This document shows positions 21,301 to 33,300 of a DNA stretch of 40,033 nt, piece by piece (the first letter of the stretch is position 1; every line of letters starts with the position of its first letter). A model generated the notes under the pieces. It had not been told where the DNA came from, searched no databases, and saw nothing but the letters and a program-made list of their open reading frames with translations. The stretch is from Phallusia fumigata. Taxonomy: Eukaryota; Chordata; Ascidiacea; Phlebobranchia; Ascidiidae. Location of the stretch: contig QXVZ01020509.1 in NCBI GenBank assembly GCA_008931825.1, positions 1-40,033 on the forward strand, read 5' to 3'. The translations under genes and the position numbers were made by a program.

Positions 21301-24300
21301 NNNNNNNNNNNNNNNNNNNNNNNNNNNNNNNNNNNNNNNNNNNNNNNNNNNNNNNNNNNNNNNNNNNNNNNNNNNNNNNNNNNNNNNNNNNNNNNNNNNN
21401 NNNNNNNNNNNNNNNNNNNNNNNNNNNNNNNNNNNNNNNNNNNNNNNNNNNNNNNNNNNNNNNNNNNNNNNNNNNNNNNNNNNNNNNNNNNNNNNNNNNN
21501 NNNNNNNNNNNNNNNNNNNNNNNNNNNNNNNNNNNNNNNNNNNNNNNNNNNNNNNNNNNNNNNNNNNNNNNNNNNNNNNNNNNNNNNNNNNNNNNNNNNN
21601 NNNNNNNNNNNNNNNNNNNNNNNNNNNNNNNNNNNNNNNNNNNNNNNNNNNNNNNNNNNNNNNNNNNNNNNNNNNNNNNNNNNNNNNNNNNNNNNNNNNN
21701 NNNNNNNNNNNNNNNNNNNNNNNNNNNNNNNNNNNNNNNNNNNNNNNNNNNNNNNNNNNNNNNNNNNNNNNNNNNNNNNNNNNNNNNNNNNNNNNNNNNN
21801 NNNNNNNNNNNNNNNNNTTAAAAACATAACTCCCAGAGAACTTATACATAGTGAAAACATTCTACTGCCAACGTTTTGACAATCGCTGTTGTCATCATCA
21901 TTGGATAATAACCAATAGCTTAAATTTGTGGGTTATATGCACAAGTGAGGTAAAAATGAAAATGTGACCCAATGAGTGACATCATAAATTAACGAAATGA
22001 AAGTCAGATAATACTCTGGCAGTTATGTTTTTATTTGAGCTATGCTGATTATGTTTCACAAAAATGTATTTGCCAACCTATTTTATTGTTAAACCTTTTG
22101 GATTAGGTTGATGATCCAAAGGAGCGCCTCCAAATGGTGAATTTGCTTTCACGCATGTTCTCGGAGAAAGATTCCAATTTGGCTGCCCAGTATCCAACAC
22201 TGTGGAACTGCTTCCTGGGAAGGTTTAACGACATTGATATTGAAGTATGTTGTGTTGTGTGTCTTTAAAAGTATTATTTGTTAAAATTAACTCCTACCCT
22301 GCCAGGTGTTAAACTTGAACTTGCAGTAATTTTAGTGACAATCAAGGGTAAAAACATATTAAATAGCAACAACATGAAATTGACTTCCTGTCATGGCAAA
22401 ACTCACACTTAAGTGATTTTTTTACTTGCTTTGCTTATTATAGTGAATAATTTTTTCAAGGTCCGTTGCAAGTGTGTCTCCTTCTGTCGCAACCTGATTA
22501 TTAACCATGGCAAAGAAGCATCGTTCTCTCGTGAGGCTATGACATTTTTCAAACCACGCCGACATGATACCGAGGAGTCAGTTCGAATTGCTGTAGTACT
22601 GTGTATTCGTGGCATTGCTATGTCTGACCTACAATTAGCATCTGATGAACTTTTAGAATTTCTCAAGGATCGAGTTATGGATAAAAAGGTAATTCATGTT
22701 GTTTTACTACAATTCCACATTGAAGCAATAGTTGCATGAATAATGATAATTGAGGTGAATGATTACAATTTTATCAACGCAAGTGTTTATGGGTGATGAA
22801 CTTTTTTATGTATTTTTAGTGGCATGTACGTGAGGCATCCATCCGTGCCATGGCTGACATATACAAGAAGTATTGCACAGGTGAGGGAACATCGCGAATG
22901 AATGTTCGACGCTTACAAGTCTTCCGTAGCCGACTTCTCAATGTTTACTACAGACGCAGTTTAGATGACTGGTATGTTTTAAATTTTTTTTTAAACACCT
23001 AATGTACATCAAAACCGAAAATCAAGTCAAATTAACAAAGAACACAAAATTGGCATAACTATGCACTTTAACAAAAAGAGCATGTCACACCAATATCTAA
23101 TTCCTTGGGGTATCTAATTTCACATCACCAATTATGACACTAGTGTTCTGCTAAAAATGCAAGATAGTCTTTAAACAAGGGGCAGTGGTTTAAGCCAGTG
23201 CTGTATTGCATTAATAACAATTGAGACAAAAGAACTGTAATCAGTAAAGTTAACAAAAGACTGTTTACTTTGTTGTTTGGTTTTAATTGTGGGCCAAAAA
23301 TCATCAATAAATGAAAGTGGGACCATTATGCCAAAAAATATGGATTTGAGAAACTACTAAGTTAAACAATGTTTTGAATGATTCTTTCTACAGTTAACCA
23401 CACAAAGCATTCATAAAAAAAACTATTTTATGGTAACAATGAATGATGAATTGTTATGTGAAATACACAGACAATGTAGCATATGCTACTGCAGTGTAGG
23501 GCTAGTGTGCATGTATCGTTTATTTCTGTACTATTGTTTGCATCTTTTGTTCAGGAACACAGGAACAAACTTTTATGAATGCTGGTATTAAAACACACGA
23601 TTTCATGTGTTGTAGCTTTTTGTCTATCAATTTTCATTTTTCAGCATATTGCTTGAAAGAGTGATGGTAAGCAGTCTCGTTCCGTATACGCTCTCCAATG
23701 CTGAACGAATGAAGCTTCTGCTTGAATTGTTTGTCACTGTGGATGACCACGCTGTCAAGTGAGCAAATCTTTTCATAAATGTACTTCTTTATCCTGCATG
23801 AACAATCAATTTAAACATGAATCCTAACACTTTGGGACTATGTATTATAAGCCAGGATTAGAGTTTTAACTAAAGTAATTAAAGCAAATTACAACACTTT
23901 TACTAACCGATTTTGTGTCCAGAGCATTGGTTGAGATGTTAAAGAAGCAATCAAGTTTGAGACTAGCGTTGATGGACATTCTTGAGGCATATGAGCTTCC
24001 CACAGTAAGATTTCAAAATGTTCTTTTTTAACTATTGTAATTTTTCAGTTTTATTGTGCACATACCATTAAAGCTGTAGTTTTTAATCAAAACTGGTAAT
24101 ATTTTTTTCCTAGAGGCAGTGACAATCACTCAAATCAATTTTTTTTAACAAATGAAACAATACTAAGCCTGGATTAGATGGGTATTGTCTTTATCAGTCG
24201 GGGATGTTGTTTATGTTGTTAGGCCACCATTATACTATAAAGTTATTATTTTGTTTCAGAATAGATTTCCTACCATGCTGCAGTTACTATTGCACCACAA

Positions 24301-27300
24301 ATTAAAAGTTTATACATTGACATTGGGGTCAGATTTTACAAATAACAAACTTCTTCACAGGAGGAGGAACAAAACAGAGTGATCTGGCCCAAAGTGGTTT
24401 TCCTTGCATCACAGATGCCCGGTAATGTGCAGACAGTGCGTGAGAACGTCAAAAAATTTGTTCGACTTGTTCACCGGGACAAAAAAATGCAACAGTGGTT
24501 ATCCTACATTGTCAGCCCCAACTACACAAGCCAAAAAGTTGCAGTAGCTGTGGTAAGTGCGGGTATTTTTTATTACCTATAACTATGATGCAGGAAATAT
24601 AATTATGAGTGATTATTAGGACACGGTGATTGTTTTTAATCTATTTTTGCTGTTTAACATTGATTTTCTCTGCTTGTAAAGAAAAGTTGTCTCAAAGTTG
24701 ACAAAGTTTTTTTTTAATTTGCTCACCTCAAGTTTTTTTTAAAATTTGCCCTGTATTTTTACCTGTTTTTTAATATTGTTTGTTGACATGGGTGCCGATG
24801 CCTGGGGTGGCAGCCACCCCACTGGAAGTTTTTAGGGTGGCAGCCGTTATAAAAATTCTATGCTGCCAACCCAAAACTTTCCTAGATTTGTTATTGTTTT
24901 CTTGCTTTGAAAACATATGTTTCTTGCGTTGACACAAGAAAGTTCTGAAGACTTGTTTACACTAAACATGTGTGAGGCGAGCAATGCAAATTTCTTTTCG
25001 TTTGTTAAACAATGCAGGTGGAATTTCTATTTTGCGCTTTTGTTGTGCTTTACGCACAGATAATATTAGCGATAACATGACCTTATGAACCAACAGGCAT
25101 ATGATGTGTTATAATATCATGTGTCTGACCTCTTGGATTTGATTTTTTCGCCACCCCACATGAAACAAAATTAGCTAAAAAATCTACGCCTATGTTTGTT
25201 GATCCAATATATTAAAGTAGTTGGGAGTGACTATCTACCATTTGCATTTCAGAAGTATATATTGCCACCCTTTATTCCAACATTCTGTTGGTGATGGTAA
25301 TTATTAAATTTTGACTTTTAAAGTCAAGTAGTGCTTAAAATCAAAACACTTACAAATTATTCTATTCTTTGAGCACAATTCTCTATCGTATTCTTGTCAC
25401 AATTCTTTTCATTTTTGACCTAGCCTCAAACACTCACTTCTAGTTCAGAATACTTTGTATTGCTTCTAAGTGTGAGGGCAATTTTACAGTGAATCAGAAG
25501 TTCAGCAACTGTGACGTGAAGGCAAATTAAATATATTTTCTCTTCTAAACAACTATAAGTGCAAGACATCAGTGGCAGCTAATACAGAAAAAATGCCTTG
25601 CTTCTTTTCTAAGGCGTCGTCTCGCTGTCGGTCCACAAAAATGAGTAAACACTTTGGGGTATTTCTAAGTCACTTAGCACTTTGCAAAAGTCCTGTACCG
25701 TGCAGTGGTGCATAGTTTGTGCGATGGCGCTCTCCGTTGCGCTACTGCTGTCTCTACGCTGTTGCATTCTCCAAAGCTTAAACACCATCATGCGTTTGTC
25801 ACTCAGAGTTGGAAACTTTTTGGTGTCGCTTGCTATGCTTGATATGTTGGCATTGGAGATTCCGACATTGAGCGCGGTCAGTAGCCATCCGTCCCTGTCT
25901 TCCCAACGTTGCATAAATCTTCCCAAAAATTTAAAGATACTTCAATTGCATTTAGTGATGTTAATAGATCAGTTAATGTCAGAGATGAAAACAACAGTTT
26001 TTTTGGGTGGTTTATGTTGGTAAAACCAAACTTTGCTCTGCTTTTGTACTATAAAATTTTTTTTTTTATTAAACCCTCATAAATTTCTTTTAATTTGGTT
26101 GACTGTTCCACTTTATACTTGACAACATATTTTATCAGTCAGTAATTTGAAGTTTTTTTAGGGTTGAAAATTTTCTTTTTCTGTTAGCATTCCACCTGTA
26201 CCTTGTAAGCACTCTGTCTGGTAGAGGTGATGACAGTTTAGTGATGATGTGACCTTGTTCCTCATCCCATTTCGGTGTCGTCCCTTTCTTAAATTTGTGC
26301 AGAGGACATTGAAAGTCTTCGTTTCTTATCTTACCTTAAAACATCACTTAATGAAAAATTTTTAATTCAATTTAATCTAACCAGAAGTTAATTAAATTTG
26401 TTTTGAACATTGTTTATTTGCAAATTTCTTTTGTTTTAAGCCCTTTTAGGTACATGGTCCAATCATGAAGGGTTTTGAAATCCTAATTTTTACATTATAA
26501 ACTCCAAAAACTTACCATCTTTTGACAAAAGAAAGCTGACAACTGGAACAGGGACCCCAACTTGATAGAGTAACTCAATAAGTTCTCCACTCCGGTACTG
26601 GTTTTGGGGATCTCCTGGCTCTGCTAGCTCCCCAATGGTGGTACACTTTTCTCTCCAGAGAAGTAAGGTCATTAGGAACTTGTCAATTGGTGTTGATTCA
26701 GAAAGCTTGTCCACCTCTGCTGTTTGCGCCACAGCTGCCAGTGCCGTGTCGGAAGTGAGGAGGGTCTTCCATAGCCACTCATTTTCATTGGCTATTTTCT
26801 TGTCTGCAATAAAAGGGAAAAATCCTGCAATACTAACGCCACTTATATTGCAATGCTAAGTTTTAACGTTTTGTCTCATGTTTAACATGCAAGACTTAGA
26901 TGGGCACCACTAAGACCACTTACATTGTCAATTATTGATTTTGTTTGCAAATCTCTAATGCATGACAATTTGCTTTGTAGTTGGTCAAGTTGGGAAAAAA
27001 ATTTCATTTTCTTTTCCTTATTGCCAACTAGGCAAAATCTTACGTCTAAAAGAGTAGTGGATTTGCCGCCAGCGAAGAATAATTTGAGCCAGATTTTTGT
27101 TGGTGATCGGTTTAGAATCGGCCAGTTTCTCTTGTGCTGGAAGATCTGTGGTGTCGCAATTGCATTTCAAAGACAGCATCTTAAAGATAACAGTCACTTT
27201 ACAACTCTTTTGTGATGTGTACACAACTTACATCAAGGTAAAAGTGATTTTATAGGAATCAATCACATTTTATTGTGTACATACACGCGAAATGGGACTG

Positions 27301-30300
27301 AAGACTATTTATTGCCGTCTTATTCCTTTTCTTCGTTCAGTTAGCATTGTCATGCTATGAGTCTAATCACATTTTTACTGTTACTTATTTTTGCCAACCA
27401 ACACTTATATTAAGTTGTTTTGCAAAAATAAAGAATTTTTTGTGCGGCAAAAGGCTAGGAAGCATATTAATATAGGTTGCAGGTTGTAGTTTTAACCATA
27501 AAACTATATTTTTCACACATGTTTGGTCCTATTGCTAAGAACTTGACTGAATTAAAATGCTGTTAGTGTAAAAACATGATCTTTTACCATGCATAGCCTT
27601 TTTGTTTTGTTACATTGTGTACTCACATTGTATGACGGTCGTCGCAAAATGCAGTTGGGTACTTTAAGTTTTATTTCGTAGGTCGTCTTTTTGATTTCGT
27701 ATTCGCCTTTGATCTGGTATTTAATGACCGACTGTGTCTGGTCCATGTCTGGTGTCTTCATTGTTCCCAGGAGGTTGTGAACTGCAATGTTCTCTCTGCA
27801 AATACAAGAAGTTTTAGGTCAAAAAGAAATATAATGTCATTCATTTTGATGTATAAGTTGTAAACAAGTTTATTGGATCTTTTAAACTCAATATATATAT
27901 GTGTTTTAATTTTTTAAAAATGTTGTTTTACCCTGAGACACTACATCAAATATACATGTTGTTTAATGCCAAGCGGAATTAAATGCAGAATCTTTTGCAA
28001 GGCACAGATAAAATACATTCTCTTTATGTGCTTTTACTTACTTTGTGAACAACTCATTGTTCTTCGGATCTAGAACATCGTTCATTTTCACATTAAACGG
28101 TTTTCCCCAGACTGTGATGGTGACATAACCCCAGATGTAGTAATCAGCGATAAAAGTTCCTTTTTCACAATCTGTCTGCTGCAAGACTTCCACTGGAATC
28201 TTTATTCCGGGATGTATCTGTGTGACAACTTCGTGCATCGCTGCGCAGGGCATCATCAGTTTTTTATCTTTGACCCCTGGAAGTTGTAACCAAGCTTTGA
28301 ACTTGGGCATAAGCGGCACTCTCGACAACGATTTGTTATCAGTTTTCTGCTTTGTTAAATACTTCATGTCGAGTGTAGTCGTAGGCAAAGAGCTTCTTCG
28401 ACTATTTAGCGGAACTTTGCCGGTTTCACTTAAACTATTTTTCACACCAGTGAGGGATTGTGAAAGCTTAACATGGGCTTCGGCAATGTTGCTTAGACCT
28501 GATTTAAAAGTAAGGGAGCACGCCATTTTGTCATCTGAAACATTAATCAGGCAGTTTCCGCTGATGCATATATTGCTGGTTACAAATACGCCGCCGCTGT
28601 TAAATTTTTCTTTTCCTTTTTCTACAGCCATTGCCGTCACCAAATCCATATCTGCATCGTTGTCGTTTCCTTTCACTGACAAATGCTCCATAAACTCTAA
28701 TGTTTTTTGATCCTTGGCAGTAAACAGCTTTCTGCGGTGCTGTCGTGAAGTTTGGGTAAACTCCGGTTTCGCACTTTTTGTCTCCAACCCACTCCAGTTG
28801 ATGGTGTCTTTGCTTGCTTTTGTGTGGCCTTGGCCGTGTGCAAAACGTATAACTTCATCCGCTATGTCCACCACCACCGGCTGTTCCATTATTGACATTT
28901 TTGCTGCAAAGCCTGCCTTAAACCTTAAATATTAAAATACATTGTTAAAAGATGTCATTGAATTCACAATGTTGTTTGCAGATATTTTGGTTTAAAAACA
29001 ACCATAGCAAAAAATGCAAACTTTTNTGGAGAGAGCTGTCATCGTACCAGTGCTGATTGACCCATCTTGCATGAAGTAAGTCATCTAAGCTTGGAAGAGG
29101 TACAAATGTAATTTACAGTACACCAGGCCTGCAAGAGTCATTATACCGAATCACAGTCGACCTTCCAAGTATTTTCATTCAGCAAGGCGGGGGCTAGAAA
29201 AATCCAGCCTGTGGTGTATGTCTAATTATTCTACATGCCTAAATTTTGCTTTTCAGACTGTTGTTCGACCTTGTAAAGGAATCCTTAGATGGTGTTTCTG
29301 ATATTGACCAACTCAATGGGGAAGAGTCACAAATACGAGCAATGGAATTGCTCAAAGTAAACTGTTTTATTGTATTACAGTAATATCTATTAAATTGTAT
29401 GCCCATAATTTGTTCATATTGTAGCGTAACCTAAAAAAGTGTAAGTAATAACAATGTGTTTAATATGGCAATAATTTTGGCAACACGCCATACACCTATT
29501 CATATTCTTTGAAATAAGGATACTGCTCCCAAATAATATTTAAAAGCAATGTCTTTACTTTAAAATGTTTTATAAGGAACTTGGCAGAGCATTTTTTAAA
29601 TCGAGAGCTCTGACTTTTACTTCGAATCAAAGTTGACAATACTTGCAGAATATGTCCGAGGTGGCCCCCCACTTGTTTTCATCTGTGGAATGTTACGAGC
29701 AATTGTTGGGCTTCCTGAGACGGACAAGAGATGAATATGTTGTCGATCACACGCTTGTCGTATTGAAACAAACTGCCTCGATCATTGAAAAGAACTTTAC
29801 TGATATCAGATCGTAAGTTTTTGTTTTTCTAGTTCATTACTTTCCACACTTTTTAAGCTTGTGGCACACCAACAAAATATACCTAATTTTTGAGCCACAG
29901 TTTGCAGGCTAAAAACACAAAAAGTTGTTGTAACATTTATTTTGCAATGTTAGTAAGACAAATGACACTGAACATATCCTGCAAATGAAAAAATTTTCTG
30001 CCTTTTTGTTGTTGGTTTAACCCAGAAAAAAGGTTGTTTTGTTAGACTACAAGCATGTTTTTAACTCAATATTCTACAGTGTCCTGCTTCCTGAGTTAAA
30101 AACCAAGGCGAAATCTGGAACGCCAAGGCAAGCAAAATATGCGGTTTATTGCATCAACCAGTTCGAATCTGTGAGAGAAGCTCCACTAATGCAGGTTGGT
30201 TACACTTACAAAATTTACCGAAACAAAATATTTTGTCATTTACTTGTTTGGATTCATGTATCCCATCTAGCACTTGCATTTCAATGCTAACAAAACAATT

Positions 30301-33300
30301 GCGTTTTGATAAAAAGTTTCTTATTTTTATAATATTTTAAGGTTACACTTTTAAGAGCTTTAAACTAACAAAGACATGTATTTTGCTAAAATATTTGTAT
30401 TTTCTTTGTGCACTACTGTTCATCTATGATAAATGATTTAAGTTTAAAGTACCACATTTGACCCCATTCATTTTGAGTAAGTAAAAGAAACACTTACTGT
30501 TAAATACTTTGTTCAATCTGACTTTAAAACTACTATACTCTCATGGCATTTCAGGGGTGCTATCCAAAATTGATCAATTTTCATGTTTTTGAAAGGTTTT
30601 TGATCATTGCAAGGAACTGGCATCATCAACAAGCACCAGTTGTTTACAAATGCAAACTATACTCACCAGTCTCGGATGTATCGCTGAAGTTTTGCCCGAC
30701 AAAGCTGCTGGGCAGTTAAGGACTGTTATTGCATCTGTAGTTGTAAAACAGGTAAACACAGTCCCTCAAATTACTTTTTGAGATACATAAAATATTTTGT
30801 AAAGTGTTTTGCTTGTGTTGTTGTTTACATTGTTTACAAACATGTTTTTAACGTTTTTGCCACAGGTTATAATGAAAACTGGCAGTGGAAGTTCTACGCC
30901 AAATCCCAGCAAGAGCAAAAAGAAAGAACAGAAATGGTGTGAGAAGTATGAAATAAGTCGGGAATCAAAAACCAAGGTAATTTACATTCTTGAAAATATC
31001 AAAACATTCCAGATTTATTAAAAGAGAAAAATAAAGAATTATTGTGTTATATTTTTGCTACGATTCGGAATTACAAAGTGCTGCTCTATTCTATCTGAAA
31101 AATTTGCAAAAAAAACACAAATTAAAGTGTTTTTTTCATGTGTATCTGATAAAAAAGGATGTGCCCTGCAAAACGTTTAACAAAAATATATCTGTATTAA
31201 TACAAATTGACTACCTTCACCCACTTTTTCTCTAAATTTTTTACTATTATTGATATTATTGATTTATACAAGGTCTGGAATGAAAATATGTGATTATCTT
31301 ATTGCATTTGAATCATATTTTTGCAGATAGCAGGCATGAAGTGCATGGTGCGTTGGCTTCATGGTTTGTGTTCAAATGATTTCGATTGTTGCGGATCAAC
31401 GTTGAGATTATTACAACACATGCTACACAACGATGGAGACCTCATGAAAAGTGGAAATATCTCAAAGGTTACGTAAAATGAGTTTTATAATTTATTTTCT
31501 GTCTGTATTTGAGTAAAACTGAATTTTAAAGTAATATTTGAAAGCATATTTTACAGTTTTTCCTGGTGGTAAATTATTAGGGCAGTATATTAAAAGAACA
31601 TTGATGTTTATACATTTCTTTTGTCATTTTCAAAAAGAACAAAAGATTTGTTAAATTGCAGTTTTTAATATAATATGTGCCTATTTATCATCAAAATGTT
31701 TTGTTTTTGTGAATCTTCTAAAAATCTGTCTCATCAATTACTCCTTTTCCATGTCGAAATTGAGCAATTTAGTTTTGCCCCTCTTGTACAATTTCACCCT
31801 TTTTTGTTTGGCATTTTCACAATTCTACCAATATACATCTTAATTTCAATACAGGCCGACATGTCCCATCTGAGATTACAAGCTGCCTATTGTGTTCTGA
31901 AGATTGCACAGATTTCAGCTTACGACGACCTTTTCAAACCAGCTATATTCCAAGAACTAGCAATGCTGGTCAACGTATGCACTTTTTTACTTTTATTCAT
32001 TTTTTTCAATACCTGTGTAAAATTCAATGTTGCAACCTTCTAGAAAATGCCAGGTTTGGCCTTCTGTGCCGTCTTGGTAAATAAAGAAGGGAAAGTATTG
32101 GAGTGTTGAGCGCTATGCTTTTGTGGTTTAAAGTCTCAAAAGTGTTGCTTAATTCAATCTGACAATATTAGGAACAATCATTATTTTAACAACTACTTTA
32201 ATATATCTTAAAAGAAGAGTAAATACTTTGTCGCATTTTAGTGAAAAGAACAGCATAGTTGATTTAAGTGTATTTTAGGCTGTGTTAATTTTGACTATTC
32301 AACTTGATTTTGTAAACTGTTTATCCTTCTTTGTATAAATTAAACTATAGGATATAATTGAAACATTTTAAGCACAACTGTAGTATATTCACCAATTTTT
32401 TTACAGATCAATAAAGTATACAATGTCAGAACAACAACTAGTCTCTTAATAAGCATATTTTCCAAAAAAAAAATAGCAGCAATAATAGTTTTCTTTACTG
32501 AACAGGACTCTGTGCTCGAAGTGAGAAAAAACTTTATCACAAAGCTGTTCCAGGCAATTTTCCGTCTCAAAATCCACATCTCCTTTCTGTCTTTATTTGC
32601 CCTCGTTTCACAGGTATGACCCATTTTTACCAGAACTCCAACATTTTCAAAATATTGACCCCTAACTACATAACATTTTTATAATCCACCCCACAGGAGA
32701 ACATTAAAGAACAGCGAGACAAAGGAACTTACTTTTACCATCAGCTGATTCAGCGTTTACGGGAGTTTAACAAACAGAGCGCCCTCAGTTCAAGTAAGTT
32801 GGTTTCGGATATTTTTCTGTTCTGCCATAGCACAGCAAATTTTACAGTTACACAATCAAAAAACACTGTAGTTACAATTTATAAAAAATTACAGCCACTT
32901 TTTGATCAAAAAGGCATGTAGTATAAAAATAGGTCTGTTATTGTGTAGCCAAGGTTTGTTGTCATAAAAAATCTCTTATTGATCTCAGTATCCAAATCCT
33001 CAGCTGCGGTTAGACACTGTCAATTACATTGAACCTAGGCTGGGTTCAAAGGCTTAATAACCCTTTTTCATACACTAAAAAGGGTTGTTAAGCCTTTTTC
33101 ACAGGAAACTCTTTATAACTTCTCACTTTGCTCTAACACAAATTTCTCATTTATTTGGTAAAATTAACGCTTAGTTTAGCTTTGAAAAGCTTTGTTTTTT
33201 ACCACTAAAGTGAGAAACCTAATATTTTAAATTGACAGGTGTCATAAGCACGATGATGCCGGAATACATGTTGCCGTATCTCGTGTATTTGCTTGGCACT

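Noticed and set aside
21232-21860. Open frames of about 200 codons on both strands
   Set aside because: They consist almost entirely of Ns.
28222-28935. Plus-strand open frames over the first exon of the nested gene
   Set aside because: They are shadows of the long minus-strand exon, which has correct splice sites and continues in phase to the next exon.
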